Below are positions 37,396 to 46,470 of a DNA stretch of 64,000 nucleotides, in pieces (the first letter of the stretch is position 1; every line of letters begins with the position of its first letter). The notes under the pieces are model-generated. The model saw only the letters and a list, made by a program, of their open reading frames with translations. It ran no database searches and was not told the DNA's origin. Where the stretch lies: positions 1-64,000 of the forward strand of contig CAVVIO010000015.1 of the NCBI GenBank assembly GCA_963748095.1, given 5' to 3'. This stretch comes from CAVVIO01 sp963748095. GTDB taxonomy: Bacteria; Bacteroidota; Bacteroidia; Bacteroidales; UBA10428. The position numbers and the translations under genes are program-made.

Positions 37396-38619
37396 TTAAT
37401 ATTCCCATTCCAGAATTTTGTAGAAATCATATTCTTCAGGATTGGGGAGGTATTTTTTTGCAGTTTTATAATCTTCTTCAACAATGAAGTGTAAATTATT
37501 TCTGAAGACAAGCTGTATCCTCTCAGAGTTAATATTTACCAGACGGGGTTTTACTTTGCCGTTTTCATCTTCCACATCTTTTAAAAACAGGGGAGAAATA
37601 TTTCCCGCCGGGTCAGCAGTAACCATACATCCGGTAAGGCCTTCACGGTACAGTTTCATAACGCCTGTTCCCAGTAAAGTAGCATAAGCCAGGTCGTATG
37701 CGATAGGGCGGCAGCATCTCAACTCATAACCCAATTCGTTTGGCCGGCTTTTTATGGAAATGTTTAATTTTTTCAGTTTCCGTTGTAAAAGCATGTTAAA
37801 AATGTGTGATTTACTTACATTGCCCAACTCGGGATGGCCGTGTTCATCATAGGTAAAATTAACACCTGTGCCTTCTACTTCTTCATCGTTCATAAAGTGG
37901 AAAACGCCTTCGCTAATGATAACCACACCATAATTAATTCCCAGGATCTTACGTTTCACCATGGAGGAAACCATGAGGCGTGTTATTTTGTCGAAAGTGA
38001 TTTTGGTTTTGTCAAACATTTCAGGAATAATGATCATCGGGTAATGACAGGATATTCCAATTCCGGCAGCCAGATGTCCGGCCTCTCGACCCATGGCAGA
38101 AACTACAAACCAGTTCCCGCTTGTACGTCCATCTTCGTATATGGCGTTACCTAAGCGCACTCCTTCTTCTTTGGCTGAATGATAGCCGAATGTGGGACTC
38201 CCTTCCGGTAATGGCAGATCATTGTCTATTGTTTTCGGGACATGAATGTTTGAAACCTTTACATTGTTTTCTTTAAGAAATTTACTTAACCGGTTAGCTG
38301 TGGATGCTGTATCATCACCTCCGATGGTTACCAGTAATTTCACATTATTATTTACAAAGAAATCTATTTTGAATTCAGCATCTTTGGGCTTGTAACGGCT
38401 CATTTGAAGAGAAGAACCTCCACGACTGAATATTTTATCTGCATATTCAAAATCAAGTATTTCAAATTTTGGCTCATCGGAAAAAAGTGTTTGATATCCC
38501 TGCTGAAGACCCAGCACCGTAAAACCGGATTTTAAGAATACTTTGGTAACGGAACTTATAACAGTATTGATTCCTGGAGCTGGTCCACCTGCACACAATA
38601 TAGCAACAGCATCTTTCAT
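37396..38619 (-). CDS. 6-phosphofructokinase, pyrophosphate-type residues (paralogue 2)
   Basis: This 407-residue PFK family protein is only distantly similar to its neighbour. It has CAGGPAPGIN at the N-terminus (9-18), TIGGDDTAST (98-107) and the catalytic PKTIDND (128-134), and SAMGREAGHLAAGI. Both donor-site positions are again Asp (103) and Lys (129), the pyrophosphate-type pair. NELGYELRCCRP is the sugar-phosphate contact region. Two PFKs side by side could differ in affinity, direction or substrate (for example sedoheptulose-7-phosphate, used by some PPi-PFKs). It has its own terminator at 37344-37376 and its own upstream region. Cytoplasmic. Confidence 0.9.
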   Translation of the reverse strand: MKDAVAILCAGGPAPGINTVISSVTKVFLKSGFTVLGLQQGYQTLFSDEPKFEILDFEYADKIFSRGGSSLQMSRYKPKDAEFKIDFFVNNNVKLLVTIGGDDTASTANRLSKFLKENNVKVSNIHVPKTIDNDLPLPEGSPTFGYHSAKEEGVRLGNAIYEDGRTSGNWFVVSAMGREAGHLAAGIGISCHYPMIIIPEMFDKTKITFDKITRLMVSSMVKRKILGINYGVVIISEGVFHFMNDEEVEGTGVNFTYDEHGHPELGNVSKSHIFNMLLQRKLKKLNISIKSRPNELGYELRCCRPIAYDLAYATLLGTGVMKLYREGLTGCMVTADPAGNISPLFLKDVEDENGKVKPRLVNINSERIQLVFRNNLHFIVEEDYKTAKKYLPNPEEYDFYKILEWEY

Positions 38620-38871
38620 AATTTTAAAAACTTATATGATTTGATTTATAATAAATTCCAAAAAATGATAAATCTCATTTTTTAAGCTTGCAAAGATGTA
38701 AATATATTTTGAAAAATTAAATAATATCGAAAGCTAATATTCTTGTGATCCTTACATTTGTTTTATTTAAAATCATTTGAAATTATTTTTATACAGGTTT
38801 TTCGATTTATGAAATTTTATAAAAAATAAAAATCCTATTTTAGTGCCCTAATTATAAATTTCTCATAAATT

Positions 38872-40251
38872 ATGAATAGTGTGCGGAGATCTTTACGTGA
38901 TTCGAGTCTTACTCGATGGAGTGTTTTGCTGATTTTGAGCCTGATAATGGCGGCAAATTATTTTTTTTATGATGTAATGTCTCCCTTACAGAATGTGATT
39001 AGGGACCGCCTTCACTTCAGTAATTCAGCTTACGGCTTTTTGCAATCTGCTTATTCCCTGCCGAATGTGTTTTTATTTATGGCCATTATTGGAGGTGTCA
39101 TTCTTGATAAAATAGGGATACGTATTACCGGTTTTGCATTTATTGTCTTTATGGCGGTGGGGTCCTTGATTACAGCTTATGGTGCATCTGATATTTTCAA
39201 TAATGGTGGTCCAGGATTTCATTTTTTTGAAAGTTTTATGAAATCTTACTCCCCGGCCCTTAAAATGATGTCATTTGGGTTTTTTATGTTTGGACTTGGA
39301 GCGGAAACAAGCATTGTAGTTATTTCAAAAGTTGTTGTGAAATGGTTTAAAGGGAAAGAACTTGCTTTTGCTTTGGGTATTAATCTTGCCATTGCTCGAC
39401 TCGGAACGGCGTTAGCCCTTGCGTTTTCAAAGACAATATCGGATATGGGGCCATGGACAAAACCCATATGGCTGGGAGCCAGTTTGTTGTGCGTAAGTAT
39501 ACTGGCTTTCCTCGTATATACTGTATTTGATATTAAAATCGACAGGCAGCAGAGAAGCGATTTGACAATGTCTCCCGAAGAAGAATTTAAGCTGTCAGAT
39601 GTACTGAAAATAATCAAAATACCTTCCTTTGTTTATATTGCACTTTTATGTGTTACCTTTTATTCAGCTGTATTCCCGTTCTTGAAGTATGCTACTGATA
39701 TGATGGTGAATAAGTTTGGCCTGAGTGGTGAATTAAGCGGTAAAATTACTTCCATATTGCCTTTCGGCACTATTATTTTTACCCCGATATTTGGGTTATT
39801 TACCGATCTAAAGGGGAAAAGCGCTTCCGTTATGATATTGGGCTCCTTATTATTAATTGCAGTCCATCTAACATTTTCCTTCACAAATATTACACCGTAT
39901 GTACCTATGTTTGTACTGGGAATTGCGTTTTCACTGGTTCCGGCTGCCATGTGGCCATCGGTGGCGAAAATTGTAGATACGAATAAAATAGGTACGGCAT
40001 ACGGACTCATGTTTTCTATTCAGAATTTTGGTTTGTGGTTATTTACCCTGCTGATTGGGAAAGTACTTGATATGTCTAATAAGGGTATAACACAAGATAT
40101 GATCAATCAGGGGAAAGCCAAACTCGATTATACAAATCCAATCCTGATGCTGGCATTTCTTGGTGTGCTGGGAGTTGTTTTTGCTTTGTTACTGAAGCGG
40201 GAAGATAAAAAGTCGGGTTTTGGACTTGAGCTGCCCAACAAGGTGGAATAA
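38872..40251 (+). CDS. MFS transporter
   Basis: The 459-residue inner-membrane protein has the 12-helix arrangement of the major facilitator superfamily. A loop-2-3-type motif GGVILDKIGIRITG lies after helix 2, and the central loop is at about 218-235 (KIDRQQRSDLTMSPEEE). The second half repeats the pattern (FTDLKGKSASVMILG). The N-terminus is basic and cytoplasmic. No substrate motif was recognised; helix and loop pattern are broadly those of anion/organic-acid MFS members. It is single and converges on purA across a strong terminator. Confidence 0.85.
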   Translation: MNSVRRSLRDSSLTRWSVLLILSLIMAANYFFYDVMSPLQNVIRDRLHFSNSAYGFLQSAYSLPNVFLFMAIIGGVILDKIGIRITGFAFIVFMAVGSLITAYGASDIFNNGGPGFHFFESFMKSYSPALKMMSFGFFMFGLGAETSIVVISKVVVKWFKGKELAFALGINLAIARLGTALALAFSKTISDMGPWTKPIWLGASLLCVSILAFLVYTVFDIKIDRQQRSDLTMSPEEEFKLSDVLKIIKIPSFVYIALLCVTFYSAVFPFLKYATDMMVNKFGLSGELSGKITSILPFGTIIFTPIFGLFTDLKGKSASVMILGSLLLIAVHLTFSFTNITPYVPMFVLGIAFSLVPAAMWPSVAKIVDTNKIGTAYGLMFSIQNFGLWLFTLLIGKVLDMSNKGITQDMINQGKAKLDYTNPILMLAFLGVLGVVFALLLKREDKKSGFGLELPNKVE

Positions 40252-40269
40252 TCTAAAGAATTTAACCAA

Positions 40270-40310
40270 TAAAAAATGTCAACAGTTGGTATTCTGTTGA
40301 CATTTTTTTT
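40270..40310. terminator. Bidirectional terminator between MFS and purA
   Basis: Arms aaaaaatgtcaacag and ctgttgacatttttt with a loop of about eight bases form a hairpin with A- and T-tracts on both sides. It lies 20 bp past the MFS stop and 27 bp past the purA stop. Confidence 0.9.
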
Positions 40311-40336
40311 GATTCTTATTTTACTAACCAGAATCG

Positions 40337-41602
40337 TTATGATCTCACAATTGTAGCGTCACGATTTGGCCCTACTGATACAATTTTTACAGGTACTTCT
40401 GTTTCTTTTTCAATAAAGTTGATGTAATCCAAAAGTTCCTTCGGTAACTTATCGTACGATCTTATGGAGGAAATATCATCCTTCCAGCCTTTAAATTCTT
40501 TAAATTTCGGGGTAATCTTATCTTCCAGAGAATAAGGAAGAAAATCAAAAATACCCGAAGATGTTTCATAAGCAGTACAAACCTTAATGGTGTCGAAACC
40601 GGTTAACACATCGGCTTTAGTCATCACCAATTCTGTAACTCCGTTGATCATAACAGCATATTTTAATGCAACCAGGTCAAGCCATCCACAGCGTCTGGGG
40701 CGGCCGGTTGTGGCGCCAAATTCATGCCCGTTACTACGCATCAGTTCCCCGGTCTCATTTTCCAGTTCTGTGGGGAAGGGCCCGCTACCTACCCTGGTAC
40801 AATATGCCTTGAATATGCCTATTACATTTCCGATCTTATTGGGGGCAATGCCAAGTCCTGTGCAGGCTCCTGCACAAATAGTATTCGATGAAGTAACAAA
40901 CGGATAGGAGCCGAAGTCGATATCAAGCAATGTGCCTTGAGCACCTTCAGCCAGTATTTTTTTCTCTTCTTTCAGTTCTTTATTAATAAAAATTTCGCTG
41001 TCGATAATTTTAAATTTGCGCAAAGCAGCGATTCCTTCCCACCATCCTTCTTCGTATTTTTTAATATCGTATTCGAAATCATAAATCTTCAGGAGTTCTT
41101 TGTGCTTATTAAGCAGCGCAGTGTATTTCTCTTTAAAATCATCCCTGAGAATATCACCGATCCTTAATCCGTTGCGACCTGTTTTGTCCATATAGGTTGG
41201 ACCTATACCTTTTAAGGTAGAACCTATTTTCGATTTTCCTTTCGATGCTTCCGAAGCGGCATCAAGTATACGGTGAGAGGGAAGTATCAGGTGGGCTTTT
41301 TTCGAAATATACAGGTTTTTGGTGAGGTCGATCCCCAGCTTTTCAATCGAATCCGCTTCATCCTTAAAAATAACAGGATCTATAACTACTCCGTTGCCTA
41401 TGATATTCAGGATACCTTCTCTGAAAATACCAGAGGGGATATTATGAAGAACGTGTTTAATATTGTTGAATTCAAGGGAATGACCTGCATTAGGACCACC
41501 CTGAAACCGGGCAATAAGATCGTAACCGGGTGTGAGTACATCCACAACTTTTCCTTTTCCCTCATCGCCCCATTGCAGGCCGAGTAAAACATCTGCTTTC
41601 AT
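40337..41602 (-). CDS. purA: Adenylosuccinate synthetase
   Basis: The 421-residue enzyme makes adenylosuccinate from IMP, aspartate and GTP, the first committed step to AMP. The N-terminal P-loop is GDEGKGK (12-18), with GGPNAGHS, GPTYMDKTGRNGLR, the EGAQGTLLDIDFGSYPFVT GTP/IMP region and TTGRPRRCGWLD following. Length equals other bacterial PurA. I start at ATG 41602 (MKADVLLGLQWG), 45 bp inside the longer frame. It is last in the relA-fur-purA run, 129 bp behind fur. Confidence 0.97.
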   Translation of the reverse strand: MKADVLLGLQWGDEGKGKVVDVLTPGYDLIARFQGGPNAGHSLEFNNIKHVLHNIPSGIFREGILNIIGNGVVIDPVIFKDEADSIEKLGIDLTKNLYISKKAHLILPSHRILDAASEASKGKSKIGSTLKGIGPTYMDKTGRNGLRIGDILRDDFKEKYTALLNKHKELLKIYDFEYDIKKYEEGWWEGIAALRKFKIIDSEIFINKELKEEKKILAEGAQGTLLDIDFGSYPFVTSSNTICAGACTGLGIAPNKIGNVIGIFKAYCTRVGSGPFPTELENETGELMRSNGHEFGATTGRPRRCGWLDLVALKYAVMINGVTELVMTKADVLTGFDTIKVCTAYETSSGIFDFLPYSLEDKITPKFKEFKGWKDDISSIRSYDKLPKELLDYINFIEKETEVPVKIVSVGPNRDATIVRS

Positions 41603-41731
41603 TCGTATGTATAAATTTATGTTTACAAAAAACACCCCAAGGTACAAATTATTTCCTGAATTTATGCCTCGAAAATTTCCATTATTGCCTGTTGAAATTC
41701 AGATTTTGATCCGGAAACAGAATGCTAACAG

Positions 41732-42187
41732 TTAGCTTTTTTTAACGGCAACTTCCTTCTTCTTCCCATAAATATAAAGTGAATGGTGTGAAGGAATGAA
41801 TCCGTTCAGTTCGCAGGCGGTTTGAATAATTTCCTGCATACGCGGATCGCAGAATTCGACCACTTTGCCGGTATCAATATCAATGAGATGATCGTGTTGC
41901 ATACATTGATATGCTTTCTCGAACTGGGCGATATTTTTACCGAACTGATGCTTTATTACCAGGTTGCAGTCGAGCAATAGTTCAATAGTATTATATAGTG
42001 TGGCACGACTTACTCTGTAGTTTTTATTCTTCATGAAGATATAAAGAGTTTCTATATCAAAGTGTCCGTCCCTTGAATATATCTCATCCAAAATGGCATA
42101 CCTTTCAGGAGTCTTCCTGTGACCTTTCTTTTCAAGATAATTTGTGAAAATTTTCTTTACTGTATCTTTGGTTTCATTCGATACCAT
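41732..42187 (-). CDS. fur: Fur-family transcriptional regulator
   Basis: The 151-residue protein has the Fur layout: a winged helix (residues about 10-85, with the recognition helix YRVSRATLYNTIELLL) and a dimerisation domain with the metal ligands QHDHLIDIDTGKVVEF (His98, His100). The usual structural zinc pairs CxxC are missing: only Cys95 and Cys113 occur in this region. It binds DNA as a dimer with Fe, Mn or Zn and represses target genes; which metal cannot be decided. It lies between relA/spoT (83 bp upstream) and purA, an arrangement familiar in Bacteroidota. Confidence 0.88.
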   Translation of the reverse strand: MVSNETKDTVKKIFTNYLEKKGHRKTPERYAILDEIYSRDGHFDIETLYIFMKNKNYRVSRATLYNTIELLLDCNLVIKHQFGKNIAQFEKAYQCMQHDHLIDIDTGKVVEFCDPRMQEIIQTACELNGFIPSHHSLYIYGKKKEVAVKKS

Positions 42188-42270
42188 AACTTAGACTAAT
42201 TAAAAATAAGGCGCTAATATAATTATTTTTTTCAAAAAAAGGTTATTATTTAGAAGTATTTTAAATCGGT

Positions 42271-44511
42271 CTATTTCAGATTTTCGACCCTGCTGACCGA
42301 TTCCACACCTTTTATTTTTCCTATGTTCATAATCAGATTATTTAAGTCTTTCGTGTTATGCACATAAAGGTCGATGGTACCTTCCCATATTCCATCGTGA
42401 CTGGCAAGATTAATAGTCCGCATATTTACATTCAGTTGTTTAGAAATTACGGTTGTTATATCATTATAAATACCGAACCGGTCGGTTCCGGCAACAGCAA
42501 TTTTTACCAGGAAAGAGAGAAATTTGTGGGTTGTCCATTGAGCCTGGATTATTGATTGATTTTGGCTGGAAATTAATCTGATGGCAGTAGGGCATTTGGT
42601 TTTATGAATAATAATTTCACCATCTTCGGTACGATAGCCAATCACTTCATCGCCCGGAATGGGACTGCAACAGGAAGCAATAGTATATTCGGGTTCTACT
42701 TCGTGTACATTTTCTTTCAGCAGAATGGGCGAATTGAAATCAAAAGGTTTTAGTGGAGTTTGATTAGTTGTTGTATTCATTACTTTTTTCGGGCTCGACT
42801 TAGAGAACTGCAATCCCCAGTAATGTATCAATTTATTTTTAGTATTTTTTTTGAGAATTCTTTTCAGATTATCAAGTTGAATAATGCCTGTACCGATTTT
42901 GCTATATAACTCGTCTTTTGATGTAACTTCGTAATGTGGCAACAGTTTCCTGAAAATACGTGAACTGGGTTTTAATTTTAGTTCCATGAGTTTTTCTTCC
43001 AGGAGCCGCTTACCGATATCGATCCTGTTTTTCGTTTCTGCTTTTAACAAGTTCTTAATGGCAGACTTAGCCTTTACTGTTACCACTTTGTTAAGCCATT
43101 CCACCCGCGGCTGATTCTTATCGGAAGTTATGATTTCAATCTGGTCGCCACTTTGCAGGGAATGATTTAAAGGCACCAGTTTGTGATTTACTTTTGCACC
43201 TATAGCTTTGTTACCTATCTCGGAATGGATCTCATAGGCAAAATCAAGGGCAATGGCATTCACAGGCATGGTTTTCACATCACCCTTTGGAGTAAAAATA
43301 AAAATCTCGGAAGCAAATAAATTCAGTTTGAAATCGTCTAAAAATTCAAGGGCATCTGATTGTGTACTTTCCAATAATTCCCGGATTCGTTTAATCCATT
43401 TGTCCAGTTCACTTTCATGTAAATCATTTTGTTTGTATTTCCAATGCGCGGCAAATCCTCTTTCTGCAATTTCATCCATGCGTTGCGAACGAATTTGTAT
43501 TTCTACCCAATTACCGCGTGGTCCCATTACTGTAGCATGAAGGGCTTCGTATCCGTTTGCCTTGGGTGTGCTTACCCAGTCCCTGATCCGTTCAGGTTTC
43601 GGCATATAAATATCGGTAATCATGGAATAAATATTCCAGCATTGAGTTTTTTCAGGAATATCTGTTAAGGGTTCGAAAATTATCCGGATAGCCATCAGGT
43701 CATAAATTTCCTCGAACGGAACATTCTTTGTCTGCATCTTGTGCCAGATCGAATATATGGATTTATGACGTGCACTGATTTCATAATTGATATTATTGTT
43801 CAGCAACCGTTCTTTAATCGGTCGTTCAAAATCTTCGATAAATAATTCATGGCTTTTACCCCTGGCTTTAATTTTTTCTTCCAGTTCGGTATATATTTCC
43901 GGATACCGGTATTTCAGGCTCAGATCCTCCAGTTCGGTTTTTATAGCATAAAGTCCAAGTCGATGAGCAAGAGGGGCATACAAATATATAGTCTCACTGG
44001 CAATTTTCATTCTTTTCTGAACGGATAAACTGCCCAGAGTCCGCATGTTATGTAACCGGTCGGCAATTTTGATCAGTATTACCCTGACATCATCCGAAAG
44101 GGTGAGCAACATTTTCCTGAAATTTTCAGCCTGTAAAGACGAATTGTTATCGAATACACCAGAGATTTTTGTTAGTCCGTCTATAATAGCGGCAATTTTC
44201 TGTCCGAAATGATTTTCAATGTCTTCAAGTGTATAATCTGTGTCTTCCACCACATCATGCAGCAGGGCGCTTGTAATCGATTTGGCACCAAGACCCATTT
44301 CCTGACTTACAATCTTTGCTACATGAAGGGGATGCAGAATGTAAGGTTCACCTGATTTACGGCGGATGCCCTTATGCGCGTCATAAGCTAATTTGAAGGC
44401 TTTACGTATAAGTGCCTTATCACCTCGTTTACTACAACGGGTGCAATTTTCCAGAAGATCATTGAACTCCTGTTGAATCTCGATATCTTCAGCGGTTAAA
44501 GTTACACTCAT
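42271..44511 (-). CDS. relA/spoT: Bifunctional (p)ppGpp synthetase/hydrolase
   Basis: The 746-residue stringent-response enzyme has the full RSH layout. An HD hydrolase domain (about 40-200) carries ALLHDVVEDTDY (His85, Asp86, Glu89, Asp90). The synthetase domain (about 240-370) shows the PKANGYEALH and EIQIRSQRMDEIAERG motifs. TGS (about 405-465) carries VKTMPVNAIALDFAYEIHSEIG, then a helical/zinc-finger-like part with SCCSPIPGDEVIGY, and a C-terminal ACT domain (about 670-746). An intact HD motif supports hydrolase activity as well as synthesis. It leads the operon with fur and purA. A minus-strand TAAATTTG (44562-44555) upstream is a candidate -7 box. Confidence 0.95.
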   Translation of the reverse strand: MSVTLTAEDIEIQQEFNDLLENCTRCSKRGDKALIRKAFKLAYDAHKGIRRKSGEPYILHPLHVAKIVSQEMGLGAKSITSALLHDVVEDTDYTLEDIENHFGQKIAAIIDGLTKISGVFDNNSSLQAENFRKMLLTLSDDVRVILIKIADRLHNMRTLGSLSVQKRMKIASETIYLYAPLAHRLGLYAIKTELEDLSLKYRYPEIYTELEEKIKARGKSHELFIEDFERPIKERLLNNNINYEISARHKSIYSIWHKMQTKNVPFEEIYDLMAIRIIFEPLTDIPEKTQCWNIYSMITDIYMPKPERIRDWVSTPKANGYEALHATVMGPRGNWVEIQIRSQRMDEIAERGFAAHWKYKQNDLHESELDKWIKRIRELLESTQSDALEFLDDFKLNLFASEIFIFTPKGDVKTMPVNAIALDFAYEIHSEIGNKAIGAKVNHKLVPLNHSLQSGDQIEIITSDKNQPRVEWLNKVVTVKAKSAIKNLLKAETKNRIDIGKRLLEEKLMELKLKPSSRIFRKLLPHYEVTSKDELYSKIGTGIIQLDNLKRILKKNTKNKLIHYWGLQFSKSSPKKVMNTTTNQTPLKPFDFNSPILLKENVHEVEPEYTIASCCSPIPGDEVIGYRTEDGEIIIHKTKCPTAIRLISSQNQSIIQAQWTTHKFLSFLVKIAVAGTDRFGIYNDITTVISKQLNVNMRTINLASHDGIWEGTIDLYVHNTKDLNNLIMNIGKIKGVESVSRVENLK

Positions 44512-44554
44512 AGAGATATAACAATCCTCCCGTAATTTAGATGAAAAAAGTTAA

Positions 44555-44562
44555 CAAATTTA
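44555..44562 (-). promoter_or_regulatory. Candidate -7 box for the relA-fur-purA operon
   Basis: TAAATTTG on the minus strand fits TAnnTTTG and lies about 44 bp upstream of the start codon. A gggagg sequence (near 44525-44532) precedes the start codon. No convincing -33 partner was seen. Confidence 0.35.
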
Positions 44563-44600
44563 GTGAATTTTGGGCTAATTCTTTGCTTTGAAGTAATTGT

Positions 44601-46118
44601 TTACGGATAAACAAGGGTTACATGACCGTTCTGTTTGATTATTTGATTGTTGTAATCAGTGAGTTCCAGGAAATAAACATATACCCCCGAAGTTCCGGGC
44701 TTTCCTCTTACTATACCATCCCAGGCTGCATTCGGATCGGTTGTATCATAAACTTTTGTTCCCCAGCGGTCGAATATCTGGAAATGATAATTCCTGGGTA
44801 TGTAACTCAGAAGTGGATGAAAAGTGTCATTCATTCCGTCGTGATTTGGTGTAAATGCGTTGGGTATTTTTACAGTAGGTGTAATAGAGATACATAATTC
44901 ATTGGATGTACTTTCCGCATTTGTGTAATAAGGATTTCCGGGGTTCTCTATGGCTTTAATATAATAACATACCTCTCCTGATAAATCTCCGAACTCAAGA
45001 CTTGCAATTTCGTTATCGGTAAAAGTTGTAGTACCTGTAGTTGCTATGCTTACTGCCTGATTGTCGCCAAACCTGCGATATATCCGGTATTCTTTGACAT
45101 CATTTCTCCAACTGACATAAGGAGTCCAGGAAAGTGTATTTACCTGATTATTATATTGTCCGGAAAGAATTATGGTACTGGCCAGGTTAGAATAAGTAGT
45201 GGCAAAATTACAATTATTTATTGCCGCCAGCTTATAAAATGACTGACCATCCGTTACCGGTGAATTATCGGTATAACTGATTTTTGAGCCAAGAGCTACT
45301 AAATTTGCGATTGTATCATATTTACCGGTAGCGGATGCGGACCGCATTAGTATATAATTTTTCAATTCACTGGCCGGATCAAGCGTAAACGATAGATTAA
45401 CCGTATTATCATTGTTCAGTGTGGCATAATCGGCATTAATGTATGCAGGAGCCCGTGCCATACTTGTTGAGATGATTTTTTTATTCGAAGTGGATGTAAG
45501 ACTGTCATTTTTAACAGCCTCTATGTAAAAACTATAATTCCGGTCACTTTGTACATTGGTTACGGTATAGGATTGGGTTCCCTCATTTAGTTGTTTGATA
45601 ATAACAGGGGCTGAATTATCAATGGATTGATAAATGTTATACCTGTTCAAATCGCCCCGCCAGGAATTGTAATCATTCCATTTAAGTGAAATATTTGCCT
45701 GACATGAATCGAAAGTGGCAGTAGTAAATATGGTACTGTCAACCCTGGTATGGATACTTTTCTTGTTTGAGTTATTAATAGCATACACTGAATAACCATC
45801 CGGCTGATAGTCAGTTTTTGCATATTGATATACATACATTGTATCGGTAGCAGGAACCGAATCGATTGTTATACCTGTAGGCCCGTCCAATCCCTGAATA
45901 ATTATAATGTCGATTGCATAATAGGTTACATCTGAAGATGGACTCGGATGCCAGGAAATGATCACATTACCTGTTGCCGGGTCTACAGTTACTTTTATCA
46001 GTTCGGGAGGTTCGGGGTCAGAGGTTCCCTGTCCGTAACTAACAAACGGGAAAAGTATAAAAAGAAAAACCAATAAGAGGTTTCTGTAAGGCTTGTTCAT
46101 TAATACGGGTTTATTCAC
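44601..46118 (-). CDS. T9SS type B sorted protein (gliding-motility-associated C-terminal domain)
   Basis: The 505-residue secreted protein has an N-terminal signal peptide (residues about 8-30, YRNLLLVFLFILFPFVSYG). Several fibronectin-III-like beta-sandwich domains follow (about 38-400, with repeated ISLKWNDYNSWRGDL and TLSWTPYVSWRNDV). The C-terminus is the CHU_C/gliding-associated type B sorting domain (IPNAFTPNHDGMNDTF to QNGHVTLVYP, about 415-505). Type B tails send proteins through the type IX secretion system to the surface or medium. No catalytic motif was recognised. It is monocistronic, upstream neighbour of the CLC genes on the other strand. Confidence 0.9.
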   Translation of the reverse strand: MNKPVLMNKPYRNLLLVFLFILFPFVSYGQGTSDPEPPELIKVTVDPATGNVIISWHPSPSSDVTYYAIDIIIIQGLDGPTGITIDSVPATDTMYVYQYAKTDYQPDGYSVYAINNSNKKSIHTRVDSTIFTTATFDSCQANISLKWNDYNSWRGDLNRYNIYQSIDNSAPVIIKQLNEGTQSYTVTNVQSDRNYSFYIEAVKNDSLTSTSNKKIISTSMARAPAYINADYATLNNDNTVNLSFTLDPASELKNYILMRSASATGKYDTIANLVALGSKISYTDNSPVTDGQSFYKLAAINNCNFATTYSNLASTIILSGQYNNQVNTLSWTPYVSWRNDVKEYRIYRRFGDNQAVSIATTGTTTFTDNEIASLEFGDLSGEVCYYIKAIENPGNPYYTNAESTSNELCISITPTVKIPNAFTPNHDGMNDTFHPLLSYIPRNYHFQIFDRWGTKVYDTTDPNAAWDGIVRGKPGTSGVYVYFLELTDYNNQIIKQNGHVTLVYP

Positions 46119-46433
46119 AAATATAAAATATTTTTATTTTACCTGTTTCGGGGTATTATTGGTACCCGATAGATTTTTAATTGTTTATTCGGATTTTGAA
46201 TAATTTAAAGTTAAACACCAGGAATCTTTATATTTTATCCGTAAAACGGTTAAATTAATTCATTATTCTGTGTTTAATAAAATATTTATGAACTGGTTTT
46301 AACAGTTTTTTTGGAAATCTGTATGTAATTTTCAACAGGTTTCATAACTATCAGTGAAGGCATATTAATTTGTTGACTAAAAAAAAATAAAATTTAGTGC
46401 CAATAATTGTTTATTAATTAGGTTTTAATCTAT
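46119..46433. other. Intergenic region between divergent genes, no gene recognised
   Basis: The AT-rich gap between the divergent T9SS type B gene (start 46118) and the first CLC gene (start 46471) has no frame. Its only recognised element is the promoter at 46434-46463, annotated separately. Confidence 0.5.
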
Positions 46434-46463
46434 TTTGATAAATCATGGTATAGTTTAACTTTG
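46434..46463 (+). promoter_or_regulatory. Promoter of the CLC genes, probably giving a leaderless mRNA
   Basis: The pair TTTG (46434-46437) and TAACTTTG (46456-46463) with an 18-bp spacer fits the Bacteroidota -33/-7 consensus. Only seven bases separate the -7 box from the ATG at 46471, so transcription would begin at or just before the start codon. Confidence 0.6.
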
Positions 46464-46470
46464 CGGTGCT

